From Actinoplanes sp. L3-i22 (GTDB taxonomy: Bacteria; Actinomycetota; Actinomycetes; Mycobacteriales; Micromonosporaceae): 64,000 nucleotides of DNA. This document shows, piece after piece, positions 8,201 through 16,334 of the stretch. The stretch spans positions 3,542,501-3,606,500 of the forward strand of contig NZ_AP024745.1 of assembly GCF_019704555.1 (NCBI RefSeq). Reading direction: 5' to 3'. Numbering within the stretch: the stretch's first letter is position 1; each line of letters begins with the position of its first letter. The notes below the pieces were generated by a model. The model was not told where the DNA came from. It did not search any database and saw nothing but the letters and a program-made list of their open reading frames with translations. A program made the translations under genes and the position numbers.

Positions 8201-9176
8201 GGGCGCGGACGGCACGGCGCGGCTCTGGGACGTCCGCGATCCCGACCACCCGGTCGCGGCCGGGCCGCCGCTCACCGCCGGCGGGAGCGTCTCCGGGGTC
8301 GCCTTCAGCCCCGACGGCAACCTGCTCGCCATGGGCAGCACAGATCAAAAAGCCACCCTCTGGGACGTACGGGATCCGAGCCGCCCGCAGCGTGTCGGCA
8401 CGCCGCTGACCGTGCACGCGGGTGGCCAGGTCGCGTTCAGCGCCGACGGGACGGTCCTGGCCACCCAGAACGAGGAGACCGTCCAACTCTGGGACATCCG
8501 CGACCCGGTGCACCCCCGGCCGCTGGGCGTGATCGAGACCGGGCACGCGGGATACGTCACGACTGTCGCGTTCAGCCCGGACCGGCACACCCTCGCCACC
8601 GCCAGCTTCGACAGCACGATCCGGCTCTGGGACGTCACCGACCCGGCCGCGCCGGCCGCGCTCGGGCCGGCGCTGACCGGCCACGACGGGCCGGTGTGGT
8701 CGGCGGCGTTCAGCCCGGACGGGCGGACCCTGGCCACGGCCGGCGGCGACAAGACCGTCCGGCTCTGGGACGTGCACCGCCCGGACCGGCCGGAACCGCT
8801 GGGCGCGCCGCTGACCGGGCACACCGACGCGGTCAGCGCGGTCGCGTTCAGCGCCGACGGGCGGACCCTGGCCAGCGCCGGCTACGACCGGACGATCCGG
8901 CTGTGGAACGTCGCGGACCCGGCCGAGCCGGCCGCCGCGCTCGACGGCCAGGCGCTGACCGGGCACAGCGGGGTCCTGCTCACGCTGGCCTTCAGCCCGG
9001 ACGGACGGTCGCTGGCGGTCGGTGGCGCGGACACCACCGTGCGGCTCTGGCAGGTCGACCGGGACGCGGCCGAGCGGCGGATCTGCTCGACGACCCGGGG
9101 TGTGCTGACCGCCGCGCAGTGGGATCAGCTGCTGCCCCGGCTCGAGTACCGTCGGCCCTGTCCCGACTTGTCGTGA
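5259..9176 (+). CDS. nSTAND1 NTPase with transmembrane segment and 14 WD40 repeats
   Basis: This 1305-aa protein starts at ATG 5259 behind a purine-rich GAGGGGGG site. Residues 1-110 form an HTH-like region typical of actinobacterial STAND-WD40 proteins (VSVQRVSDWRRGTNVPARF). The NTPase follows a CPYRGLAAFREEDAAWFFGR start: Walker A GPSGAGKSS near 166-173 and Walker B TVLVVDQFEE near 249-258. A helical region extends to about 560, then one membrane helix at about 566-588 (AVIAAISAFALLAVGAAAVA). From about residue 646 to 1264 there are 14 WD40 repeats, most with GH, AFSPDGRTLA and VRLWDV cores, enough for two seven-bladed propellers. STAND proteins are switches that oligomerise when the sensor detects a signal. 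It diverges from the Trypco1-peptidase operon, its probable partner. A regulatory role outside defence remains possible. Confidence 0.9.
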   Translation: MGGTQPDPEPRAAFAERFALLYAQAGNPTLARVVASVTRARFLDDQGRPIRVSVQRVSDWRRGTNVPARFTPLSAVLRILIGEARKKRPQPVVESLYDIRDWQSRWEDALASPASVPESDVCPYRGLAAFREEDAAWFFGRERSTTALLERITDAAGSGGLVMLVGPSGAGKSSLLQAGLGASVLGGRLPLPGSSGWPVVVLTPGADPPAELARHMPEVAALAEGPTADRLAEAIAAFGRRAGGAEGRTVLVVDQFEEVFTLCEDERLRRLFITALGVASTGDTLVVLGVRADFYARCLDHPVLSSALQHRQMVLGPMAPAELREAVLEPAGAAGLQVEAGLPELILRDLSITGEQAEATYDAGALPLLSHSLLATWQRREGGRLTVAGYRDAGGIQGAVATTAEQAWADLSPAGQAAARRMLLRLVRVGKDTRDTRRRATRDELVESAGDGAAAAAALEVLAKARLVTLDADAVELTHEALLYAWPRLRDWIEQDRAGNLVRQRLEEDAAVWHDEGRDASLLYRGMRLEAARQWVRGEGLGGLTAVARDFVTRSGRQWRRTGWIRRAVIAAISAFALLAVGAAAVAIDQRDDALFEQLLAQTDRMQQPDPSLSAQLALAADQSRPDDGRAQARLLSTQDAPLAMPLSGHSGAVYLTSFSPDGRTLASTGFDRTVRLWDVRDRGHPKPLGEPLRGHTSWVTSAVFSPDGRTLATAGDDTTIRLWDVRDPAHPRALGTLDGAGGTIYLIAFSPDSRTLAAADQDHTVGLWDLHDPGRPVRLPALAGHTAAVRAVAFSPDGRTLASGSDDRTVRLWNVGDPAHARPAGSPLVGHADTIHSVAFSPDGRTLASGSEDRTIRLWNVADPARPVALPQSLTGHDGPVWSVAFSPGGRVLASGSSDGTARLWTVNDPGRPQPMGQPLAARSGIVYAVAFSPDGASLATGSDDGTVRLWTVPARILIGHSARVTATTYRPDGQLLATAGADGTARLWDVRDPDHPVAAGPPLTAGGSVSGVAFSPDGNLLAMGSTDQKATLWDVRDPSRPQRVGTPLTVHAGGQVAFSADGTVLATQNEETVQLWDIRDPVHPRPLGVIETGHAGYVTTVAFSPDRHTLATASFDSTIRLWDVTDPAAPAALGPALTGHDGPVWSAAFSPDGRTLATAGGDKTVRLWDVHRPDRPEPLGAPLTGHTDAVSAVAFSADGRTLASAGYDRTIRLWNVADPAEPAAALDGQALTGHSGVLLTLAFSPDGRSLAVGGADTTVRLWQVDRDAAERRICSTTRGVLTAAQWDQLLPRLEYRRPCPDLS

Positions 9177-9238
9177 AATATGCCTCGTGCCGCTACCGTC
9201 GGCTGTCCGGGCTTCTCGTGAAAGGTGCCTCATGCCGC
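9147..9238. repeat. Imperfect tandem duplication at the STAND/glycosyltransferase junction
   Basis: Two units of about 46 bp, 9147-9193 and 9194-9238, align from TACCGTCGG through CTTGTCGTGAAA or CTTCTCGTGAAA to TGCCTCGTGCCGC or TGCCTCATGCCGC. The first holds the STAND stop codon (9174-9176); the second holds the ATG of the next gene (9232). Confidence 0.8.
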
Positions 9239-9978
9239 TGATCTCCGTCCTCACCCCGGTGCACGCGGACCGGGCGGAGTTCCTCGCCGAGGCGGGCGAG
9301 AGCCTCGCCGCGCAGGACCTGCCGGCCGGGTGGGAGCTGGAGTGGCTGGTCCAGGAGGACGGCCCGGCGTCGGAGTTGGCCGCCGTGCCCCGGCGGTTCC
9401 CGTTCGCCCGCTACCAGGCCAACGGCGAGACGCTGGGCGTCAACATCGCGCGCAACGTGGCCCTGGCCCGGGCGAACGGCTCGCTGGTGCACGTGCTCGA
9501 CTCCGACGACCTGCTGCTGCCGGGCGCGTTGCGCACGGCGATCGCGGCGTTCGGCGCCCATCCGCGCATCCACTGGGTCAGTTCGCAGGCGTACGACCTG
9601 CTGCCGGACCTGACCCGGGTGTCGTTCCCGGCGCCGCTGGAGCCCGGGGTGATCGAGCCGGGTGTGCTGACCCAGCTGGTCCTGGACAGCGGGAAACCCG
9701 CGGCGCCGTGTGCCGGGCTGACCGCGCGCACCGACACCGTCCGGGCGTTCGGCGGCTGGGTGGCCACCGCGCGCGGCGGGGACCTGGCGCTGGTGGTGGC
9801 GCTGGGCGAGACGACGCCGGGTTACCTGCCGCCGGAGATCACCTGGTTGTACCGGCGGCACCCGGGCCAGATCACCGGCCAGGCTGGCTGGTCCCGGCTG
9901 CAGGACGAGTCGATGGCGCTGATCCGCCAGCGCATCGCCGCGCTGCGCCGCCTCAGCGTCTCCGTCGCCGGCGATTAG
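9232..9978 (+). CDS. Family 2 glycosyltransferase
   Basis: This 248-aa protein has the GT-A start PLISVLTPVHADRAEF, a substrate region (NIARNVALARANG) and the metal/nucleotide motif VLDSDD (Asp90-Ser-Asp92-Asp93). It should transfer a sugar from a nucleotide donor to an unknown acceptor in the cytoplasm. It has no membrane segments and is near the minimal length for the family. The start is ATG 9232, where homology begins; an upstream start at 9187 would add residues encoded by the duplicated junction. It sits 55 bp after the STAND gene, and the duplication makes true operon membership uncertain. It overlaps the convergent aldo/keto reductase by 4 bp. Confidence 0.85.
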   Translation: MPLISVLTPVHADRAEFLAEAGESLAAQDLPAGWELEWLVQEDGPASELAAVPRRFPFARYQANGETLGVNIARNVALARANGSLVHVLDSDDLLLPGALRTAIAAFGAHPRIHWVSSQAYDLLPDLTRVSFPAPLEPGVIEPGVLTQLVLDSGKPAAPCAGLTARTDTVRAFGGWVATARGGDLALVVALGETTPGYLPPEITWLYRRHPGQITGQAGWSRLQDESMALIRQRIAALRRLSVSVAGD

Positions 9979-11003
9979 GCCGCCGCCCGGCCCCAGTTCT
10001 CCTTCACCGCCATCATCTGGGCGGTCTTGGCGGGGTCGCGGTCGACCAGGTCGCCGAGCACCGCGTCGATCTTGACGAGCAGGTCGTCGGACAGGCGGAC
10101 GCCGGCCGCGGCGGCGTTCTCGGTGACCTGCTCCGGGCGGGTCGCGCCGATGATCGCCGAGCTGACGCCGTCCTGCCGCAGGGTCCAGGCGATCGCCAGC
10201 TGGGCCATCGACAACCCGGCCTCGTCGGCGAGCGGCCGCAGCTGCTGAACGCGTTCGAGCAGCTCGTCGCCGAGCACCCGGCGGATGAACCGGGGCGCCC
10301 GGCCGCCGCTGGAGGCGCGCGAACCTTCCGGCGGGGGCTGCCCGGGCAGGTACTTGCCGGTCAGCACGCCCTGGGCGAGCGGCTGGAAGACGATCTGCCC
10401 GAGGCCCTCGTCCCGGCAGAGCGGCAGGACCTCCGGCTCGATGACCCGCCAGAGCATGTTGTACTGCGGCTGGTTGGCGACGATCCGGCTGCGCAGGCCC
10501 ATCCCCGCGGCGAGGTCGAGGGCGGCCCGGATCTGCGGCGCGGTCCATTCGGAGACGCCCAGATAGAGGACCTTGCCCTGACGTACGAGGTCGTCGAAGG
10601 CGATCAGCGTCTCGTCGAGCGGCGTCCGCTCGTCGAAGCGGTGCGCCTGGTAGAGGTCGACGTAGTCGGTGCCGAGCCGGCGCAGCGAGGCGTGACACGA
10701 TTCCATGACGTGCTTGCGGGACAGGCCCCGGTCGTTCGGGCCGTCGCCGGTCGGCAGGCACACCTTCGTGGCGATCTCCACCGACGAGCGGCGGACCGGG
10801 CGCAGCGCCTCACCGAGGAGCTCCTCGGCCGCGCCGAGCGCGTAGACGTCGGCGGTGTCGAACGTGGAGATCCCGGCGTCCAGCGCGGCCCGGATGCACG
10901 TCATGGCCGAGTCGCGCCCCACCGACTCACCATGGGTCAGCCAGTTTCCGTACGTGATCTCACTGAGGTAGAGGCCGCTGCGCCCCAGGCGTCGGTGATC
11001 CAT
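9975..11003 (-). CDS. Aldo/keto reductase (Kv-beta-like)
   Basis: The 342-aa product is an NADPH-dependent carbonyl reductase of the aldo/keto reductase superfamily. It starts with MDHRRLGRSGLYLSEITYGNW, and the tetrad is in place: Asp49 (FDTADVY), Tyr54, Lys80 (IATKVCL) and His121 (YQAHRFD). The cofactor-binding C-terminus reads SSAIIGATRPEQVTENA. Length and motifs fit the potassium-channel beta-subunit-like branch (AKR6/YghZ-like). ATG 11003 is preferred because an AGGG lies at a suitable distance; a GTG at 11012 is in frame. The substrate cannot be told from sequence. Confidence 0.92.
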   Translation of the reverse strand: MDHRRLGRSGLYLSEITYGNWLTHGESVGRDSAMTCIRAALDAGISTFDTADVYALGAAEELLGEALRPVRRSSVEIATKVCLPTGDGPNDRGLSRKHVMESCHASLRRLGTDYVDLYQAHRFDERTPLDETLIAFDDLVRQGKVLYLGVSEWTAPQIRAALDLAAGMGLRSRIVANQPQYNMLWRVIEPEVLPLCRDEGLGQIVFQPLAQGVLTGKYLPGQPPPEGSRASSGGRAPRFIRRVLGDELLERVQQLRPLADEAGLSMAQLAIAWTLRQDGVSSAIIGATRPEQVTENAAAAGVRLSDDLLVKIDAVLGDLVDRDPAKTAQMMAVKENWGRAAA

Positions 11004-11072
11004 ACGTTTCACCCTATTTGGTCATGGGCGTCGCCCGGCTGCCCGGTTTCTGCCGGGCGGCCGGGCGACTCG

Positions 11073-13409
11073 TCACTCGTTGTGCAGCACCTGGGCGATC
11101 GTCAGCCGGGCCGCCGACCGGGCCGGCAGCAGCGCCCCGAGCACCGCGATCAGCACCCCGGTGAGCACCAGCAGCGCGAGCATCCCCGGCCGCCAGACCT
11201 GCATCACCTCGGCCGGCAGCCGGATGCTGCTGGCCTTCGCCGCGAGCGGCACGACGAAGTGGTGGGCCACCATCCCCAGCGGGATTCCGATCAGGCCGCC
11301 GATCACCCCGAGCGCGGCCACCGAGGTCACCATCATGGTCACCACCTGCCGTGGGGTCATCCCGATCGACTTGAGCATGCCCAGGTCGCGGCGCCGGTCG
11401 AAGACGTTCAGCGCGACCGTGTTCAGCACGCCGAGCGCGGTGACCACGGCCAGCAGGATCGACAGGACGGTGGAGAACCCGCGCACGACGGTCGTGAGGT
11501 CGTTGCCGCCGGTGTTGTTCCAGGCGAACAGCCCCGGGTCGGCGGTCCGGACCGCGGCGGCGTACGCGTTCAGGTCGGTCCCCTCGACCGCCTGCACCTG
11601 GTAGAAGAAGTTCTCCGGGACGAGCTTGCGGCCGGGGTCGAGCCGGGTGAGCGCCGCCCGCTCGGCGAACAGCCCCTCCGGGCCGGGCACGCCCCGAACC
11701 GTCTCGCCGACCAGGGTGAACGTCGTGCGGGCGCCGCCGAGCTCGACGGTGAGCCGGTCGCCGAGCTTGAGGCCGCGCCGGGTCATCAGCTGGGTCGGCG
11801 CCACCACCTCGTCCGGCCCGGTGATCCAGTGCCCGTCCAGGAGCTGGGCCTCGTAGCCCATCGCCGCGACGTCGCCGCGACCGAAATTGATCGGAATCGG
11901 CTCGCTCAGCCCGGCGACCGAGACCGACACCCCGTAGAACACCGCGACCCGGGCGGTGCCGGGCAGCCCGCGCAACATCGCCTCGATCCCGGTCTCGCCG
12001 CGGGTGCTGGTCGGTCCGATCTGCGGCGAGGTCGGCCGCACCCCGATGTCGCCGCCGGAGCGGTTACCGATCTCGGCGACCCGCACGACCGAGCCGGACA
12101 GCCCGCTCGCGAAGGTCACCGTCAGGACGCCGAGCAGCAGCGTGGCCATGGTCAGCGCGGTCCGCCCGGGCCGGGCGAACGGCAGGCCGAGCCCGAGGCT
12201 GACCGACCGCGGCAGCCGGGAGCCGGTCAGCGCCCGCTGCGCCCGCAGGCCGCGGCCCGGCCGCTGGGTGGTGCCGGCCGAGATCGCCTCGGCGGCGGAG
12301 AGCCGGTGGGCGCGGCGGGCCGGCAGCAGCGCGGCCAGCACCACGATCACCGGCAGGCCGATCAGCCCGGCGGCCCACACCCAGGGCCGGGTCCCGGTGT
12401 CCTGGCCGAACCCCAGGCCGCGGAACGTGTCGCCGAGCATCGGCTGGGCCGCGAACGCCCCGAGCACCGTGCCCGGCACCGCGCCGATCACCGCCGGGAC
12501 GGTCACCATGGTCAGGTACACCGTGACGACCTGGCGCGGGGTGAACCCGATCGCCTTGAGCACCCCGATGTGCCGGACGCCGGAGACCACCGCGCCGCTC
12601 ACCACGTTGCCCACGATGATCACGGCCACCAGCAGGCCCAGCACCCCGAACGTGCCGAGGAACGGCAGGTACGTCCCGGGCTCGGCGGCCGCCTTGTCCT
12701 TGAGGACCAGGTACGGCTGGGCGGCGACGAGCGCGCCGCCGGGGAGCCCCGTGGTCACCCCGGCGAGTCGCGCCGCCACCGCCTCCTTCGACGAGACGTC
12801 ACCCGCGAACCGGTAGAGCATCTGGGTCGCGGCCGGACGCATCGCGGTCATCTGCGCCGGGGCGACCCAGGCGTCGGCCGAGCCGCTGATGCTGAACGCC
12901 CAGCCGACCACGGTGAGCCGGGTCCCGTGCACGGTGAGCGTGGTGGTCCGGGCGAGCGGCCCGCTGTCGAAGTCGTCCGGGTGCGGCGCGGAGGCCAGCA
13001 CCACCTCGCCCGGCGCGGTGGCCCAGCGGCCCCGCCAGACGTCCAGCCGGTCGACGGCCCCGCCCGGGTCGGCGCGACCCACCACGGTCAGCGGGCCGCC
13101 GGCGAGGAAGAGGTCGTCCTGCTCCTCGGCCTCGACCACGACCTGCGGGAACGGCCCGTTCAACGCGGTCACCCCGGCGGTCGCGCCGGACAGCTGGGCG
13201 TCGGTGACCTTCGCCGGGTCGAACGTGGCCACCGAGTGCGCGCCCCGCTGCGTCTCGAACGCGCGGTCGAACGGCGCGGACGCGGCGTCCAGCAGGGCGA
13301 GCGAGACCACCCCGGTGGCCGTGCAGAAGAGCGCCACCAGGGCGATCACGAAGGTCTGCAGCTTGCGCCGGCGGATCGCGGCCCGAGCCGCCCGCCACAC
13401 GGCCGTCAT
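11073..13409 (-). CDS. ABC transporter permease, MacB/FtsX type
   Basis: This 778-aa permease has a first membrane helix at about residues 17-37, a large extracytoplasmic domain, an FtsX unit at about 240-330 (GVLKAIGFTPRQVVTVYL), a central helix near 420, a second extracytoplasmic domain, and a C-terminal FtsX unit at about 640-770 (DLGMLKSIGMTPRQVVTMMV). The duplicated layout is typical of actinobacterial permeases that work with a LolD/MacB-like ATPase to move lipids, peptides or antibiotics or to extract molecules from the membrane. The ATPase gene is 73 bp upstream on the same strand. A divergent histidine kinase/response regulator pair next door suggests envelope-stress or antimicrobial control. 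Confidence 0.9.
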   Translation of the reverse strand: MTAVWRAARAAIRRRKLQTFVIALVALFCTATGVVSLALLDAASAPFDRAFETQRGAHSVATFDPAKVTDAQLSGATAGVTALNGPFPQVVVEAEEQDDLFLAGGPLTVVGRADPGGAVDRLDVWRGRWATAPGEVVLASAPHPDDFDSGPLARTTTLTVHGTRLTVVGWAFSISGSADAWVAPAQMTAMRPAATQMLYRFAGDVSSKEAVAARLAGVTTGLPGGALVAAQPYLVLKDKAAAEPGTYLPFLGTFGVLGLLVAVIIVGNVVSGAVVSGVRHIGVLKAIGFTPRQVVTVYLTMVTVPAVIGAVPGTVLGAFAAQPMLGDTFRGLGFGQDTGTRPWVWAAGLIGLPVIVVLAALLPARRAHRLSAAEAISAGTTQRPGRGLRAQRALTGSRLPRSVSLGLGLPFARPGRTALTMATLLLGVLTVTFASGLSGSVVRVAEIGNRSGGDIGVRPTSPQIGPTSTRGETGIEAMLRGLPGTARVAVFYGVSVSVAGLSEPIPINFGRGDVAAMGYEAQLLDGHWITGPDEVVAPTQLMTRRGLKLGDRLTVELGGARTTFTLVGETVRGVPGPEGLFAERAALTRLDPGRKLVPENFFYQVQAVEGTDLNAYAAAVRTADPGLFAWNNTGGNDLTTVVRGFSTVLSILLAVVTALGVLNTVALNVFDRRRDLGMLKSIGMTPRQVVTMMVTSVAALGVIGGLIGIPLGMVAHHFVVPLAAKASSIRLPAEVMQVWRPGMLALLVLTGVLIAVLGALLPARSAARLTIAQVLHNE

Positions 13410-13482
13410 GACGACGCTCCGCTTCGCTCCGCGTCATCATGACGTGAAGGACTGAGCTCGATGATGAACTCCCTTCGGTCGT

Positions 13483-14172
13483 TCATAGTCTCTCCAGCGT
13501 GGACTCGCGGGCCACCCGGCCGTCGCTCATCTCGATCAGGCGGCTCGCGCAGCGGTGCGCCAGCCGCTCGTCGTGCGTGACGATCAGCAGCGTCTGACCG
13601 ATCTGGTTCAGATCCAGCAGCAGGTCCATCACCTGCTCGCCGGCCTTCGAGTCGAGCGCGCCGGTGGGCTCGTCGGCGAGCAGCAGCGCCGGCCGGTTCA
13701 TCAGCGCCCGGGCCACCGCGACCCGCTGCCGCTCGCCGCCACTGAGGACGGCCGGGTACATGTTGCGGCGGTCGGCGATGCCCAGCTCGTCGAGCAGCTC
13801 CAGGGCCCGTTTGCGGGCCGGGCCGGCCTTGCTGCCGGTCAGCTGGGCGGCCAGGGCCACGTTGTCCAGCGCGGGCAGGTCGTCCAGCAGGTTGAAGAAC
13901 TGGAAGATCATCCCGAGGTGGTGGCGGCGGAACAGCGCCAGCCGGGTCTCGTTCATCTCGTCGACGCGCTCGCCGTGCACCTCGATCGTGCCGGCGGTCG
14001 GCCGGTCCAGCCCGGCGATCATGTTGAGCAACGTGGACTTCCCGCACCCGGACGGGCCCATCACGGCCACCGCCTCGCCGGGCCGGATCTCCAGGGACAC
14101 CCCGTCCAGCGCGACGGTCTCCCCGTACTCCTTGCGTACGCCGCCGAGGCGCACCACCGTCTCACTCGTCAT
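13483..14172 (-). CDS. ABC transporter ATP-binding protein, LolD/MacB type
   Basis: The 229-aa ATPase has Walker A GPSGCGKST at 39-47, the Q-loop (GMIFQFFNLLDDLPA), the signature LSGGERQRVAVARAL, Walker B LLLADEPTGALD and the H-loop IVTHDERLA. It starts at ATG 14172; longer frames upstream do not look like the family. It powers the permease encoded just downstream (11073-13409). The 140-bp gap to the divergent two-component operon should hold promoters for both, and the response regulator is the likely controller of this transporter. Confidence 0.93.
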   Translation of the reverse strand: MTSETVVRLGGVRKEYGETVALDGVSLEIRPGEAVAVMGPSGCGKSTLLNMIAGLDRPTAGTIEVHGERVDEMNETRLALFRRHHLGMIFQFFNLLDDLPALDNVALAAQLTGSKAGPARKRALELLDELGIADRRNMYPAVLSGGERQRVAVARALMNRPALLLADEPTGALDSKAGEQVMDLLLDLNQIGQTLLIVTHDERLAHRCASRLIEMSDGRVARESTLERL

Positions 14173-14311
14173 GGCACGGAACGCTACAAACGTCGTACCG
14201 GAAAGGCATCGGACCGTGGTCTGACATCCTCGCGCCGTAGTCCTGGAGATGTAGGCGCCGTAGGCGCCCGGGATGATGTGCCGGTGGCCGCCGTCTGCCA
14301 AGGTGTGACGG

Positions 14312-15130
14312 GTGGGAACGGTGTGGCTGTCGAGCGCGCTGGCGGTGGCCTGCGCCATCGCCGCCGGCCTATGGGTCGCGCTGGTCCGCGTCCGCCGCCG
14401 GCACGCCCGTGACCTGGGCGAGCGCGGCTGGCTGCTGGAGCGGGAGCGGGAGATCGCGGCCCGCTCGGCGGTCGGTGAGGAACGCGCGCGGATCGCCCGG
14501 GAGCTGCACGACATCGTCAGTCACAACGTCAGCGTGATGATCGTGCAGACCGCCGCCGCGCGCGAGGTGATGGCCACGCTGCCGGCCACGGCGGACTCCG
14601 CGCTGGCCGAGGTGGAGAAGGCCGGCCGCACCACGATGACCGAGCTGCGGCACCTGCTGGGCCTGCTCGCGCCGCGCGCCGAGGGCGGCGAGACCGATGC
14701 TGATCTCGCGCCGCAGCCCACGTTGCGCAGCCTCGGCCCGCTCGTCGACCGGATCGCGTTCGCCGGCCTGCCGGTCGAGGTGCGGATCGCCGGCGAGCCG
14801 CGCCCGCTGCCGTCCGGCATCGACGTCACCGCCTATCGCATCGTCCAGGAGGCGCTGACCAACGCGCTGAAGCACGGCTCCGGCGGCAAGGCCGAGGTGA
14901 CCATCCGCTACGCGGAGCACGCGCTGCGGGTCGAGGTGCTGACCACCGGCCCCAGCGTGCTGACCGGAAATGCCCTGCCGCGAAGCGGCGACGGGGAGGG
15001 CTCCGGCGCCGGTCGCGGTCTGCTCGGCTTGCGGCAGCGAGTTTCGCTGTACGGCGGTGACCTGGACGCCCGCCGCCGCCTGGGCGGTGGGTTCCGCGTC
15101 CGTGCCAGGATTCCCGTGGAGGGGCCATGA
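14312..15130 (+). CDS. Sensor histidine kinase, NarL/DesK class
   Basis: This 272-aa kinase has a single N-terminal membrane helix (about 5-27) and almost no external domain. The HisKA_3 dimerisation helix carries phospho-acceptor His66 in IARELHDIVSHN. The HATPase domain has the N-box EALTNALKHG and the G-box GRGLLGLRQRV. With so little outside the membrane it may sense the bilayer or the neighbouring transporter, as BceS-like kinases do; that is inference. The start is GTG 14312. It overlaps the response regulator by 4 bp (ATGA) and faces the ABC transporter operon. Confidence 0.92.
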   Translation: MGTVWLSSALAVACAIAAGLWVALVRVRRRHARDLGERGWLLEREREIAARSAVGEERARIARELHDIVSHNVSVMIVQTAAAREVMATLPATADSALAEVEKAGRTTMTELRHLLGLLAPRAEGGETDADLAPQPTLRSLGPLVDRIAFAGLPVEVRIAGEPRPLPSGIDVTAYRIVQEALTNALKHGSGGKAEVTIRYAEHALRVEVLTTGPSVLTGNALPRSGDGEGSGAGRGLLGLRQRVSLYGGDLDARRRLGGGFRVRARIPVEGP

Positions 15131-15777
15131 CGTCGCCGCGCGTCCTGATCGTCGACGACCAGGAGCTCATCCGAGCCGGATTCCGGCTGATCCTGACCGC
15201 CCGCGGCATCGACGTGATCGGCGAGGCGGCCGACGGCGCCGAGGCGGTCGACGCGGAACGCCGGCTGCGGCCCGACGTCGTGCTGATGGACATCCGGATG
15301 CCGGCCATGGACGGCCTCGAGGCGACCCGGCGGATCCTGGCCCGCGGCACCCGGTGCAAGGTGCTCATGCTCACCACCTTCGACCTGGACCGGTACGTGT
15401 ACTCGGCGCTCGCCCTGGGCGCCAGCGGCTTCCTCCTCAAGGACGTCACCGCCGACCACCTGGCCGCCGCGGTCCGCCTGATCGGGACCGGGGACGCGCT
15501 GCTCTCGCCGTCGATCACCCGGCGGCTGGTGCAGCGGTTCGCCACCGCGGAGCCGGCCGTGCACCGCGACCTGTCCCCGCTCACCCCGCGCGAGCTGGAG
15601 GTGCTGACGCTGCTCGGGCGCGGGCTGTCGAACGCCGAGCTGGCCGAGACCCTGACGCTGAGCGAGGCGACCGTGAAGACCCACGTGGCCCGCATCTTCG
15701 CGAAGCTGGAGCTGCGCGACCGGGCCCAGGCGGTCGTCCTGGCCTACGAGACCGGCCTGGTCACCCCGGGTTCCTGA
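15127..15777 (+). CDS. NarL/LuxR-family response regulator
   Basis: The 216-aa protein is the partner of the upstream kinase. The receiver has Asp-Asp at 10-11, phospho-acceptor Asp55 (VVLMDIRMPAMDG) and the switch Lys in GFLLKDV. The C-terminal LuxR HTH is clear (SPLTPRELEVLTLLGRGLSNAELAE, then TVKTHVARIFAKL; short extracts). It starts at ATG 15127 inside the kinase stop codon. The likely target is the divergent ABC transporter. Confidence 0.94.
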   Translation: MTSPRVLIVDDQELIRAGFRLILTARGIDVIGEAADGAEAVDAERRLRPDVVLMDIRMPAMDGLEATRRILARGTRCKVLMLTTFDLDRYVYSALALGASGFLLKDVTADHLAAAVRLIGTGDALLSPSITRRLVQRFATAEPAVHRDLSPLTPRELEVLTLLGRGLSNAELAETLTLSEATVKTHVARIFAKLELRDRAQAVVLAYETGLVTPGS

Positions 15778-15811
15778 GTTTTGTCGGACCCCTCGTCTAG
15801 GTTCCTGAGCC

Positions 15812-16258
15812 ATGGGAAGCCTGGACTGGGACGTGCTCGACGAGCGGGCCCGCGGCGGTGACGCCGACGGGGTGCGGGACATGCTGTGCGCGGCCGCCGA
15901 GCCCGAGCGGGTCGCGTTCCTGATCCTGGCCGCCCGGCCCACCCCGTTCGCGGCCGAGGTCGGTCGTGACCTCGCTGACCTGGTCGCTCATGACCTGGTG
16001 AAACTGGGTCGGGTGGCGGTTCCGCTGAGTGACGCGCACCGGGCCGGAGCGTCCCGGGCCGTGTGGGAGCTGCTGCTCGCCGCACTGCCCACGCTGATTC
16101 CGCTTCGGCCGCGCGGACTGCCGGGCGTCCTCGAGCTCGGCACCCGGGTGGCGGTCGCGGTCGGCGCTCACGATGACCTTCCCGAGCTGGCCTCGGTGCG
16201 CGGGGGAGCCCGGCTGACGGCCGAGGCGAAGCGGCTGCGGGCGGTTCTGGTCCGATGA
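15812..16258 (+). CDS. Hypothetical protein
   Basis: I do not recognise this 148-aa protein. It is soluble and mostly helical (AAEPERVAFLILAARPTPF, then GASRAVWELLLAALPTL) with no cysteines or catalytic pattern. It starts at ATG 15812, 35 bp after the response regulator. The ten bases GGTTCCTGAG occur both at the regulator's stop (15769-15778) and just before this start (15800-15809). The opposite-strand frame is less protein-like. Confidence 0.55.
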   Translation: MGSLDWDVLDERARGGDADGVRDMLCAAAEPERVAFLILAARPTPFAAEVGRDLADLVAHDLVKLGRVAVPLSDAHRAGASRAVWELLLAALPTLIPLRPRGLPGVLELGTRVAVAVGAHDDLPELASVRGGARLTAEAKRLRAVLVR

Positions 16259-16334
16259 TCGGGCGCGTGCCAGGAAAGCGGGTGGGGAGGTGAGCTGGGT
16301 GTCCCGGGAGTTGAACGAGCGTTAAGCTGACGGG

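Noticed and set aside
6492..9254. A 920-codon leftward frame across the STAND WD40 region
   Set aside because: It is an antisense shadow of the WD40 repeats: Arg/Pro/Gly/Val/His-rich with periodic GPPVRAERH-like echoes and no domain, while the plus frame has perfect WD40 motifs.
9225..13442. A rightward frame of about 1400 codons over the glycosyltransferase, aldo/keto reductase and permease
   Set aside because: It runs through three well-supported genes in other frames and has biased low-complexity composition, as expected in high-GC DNA.
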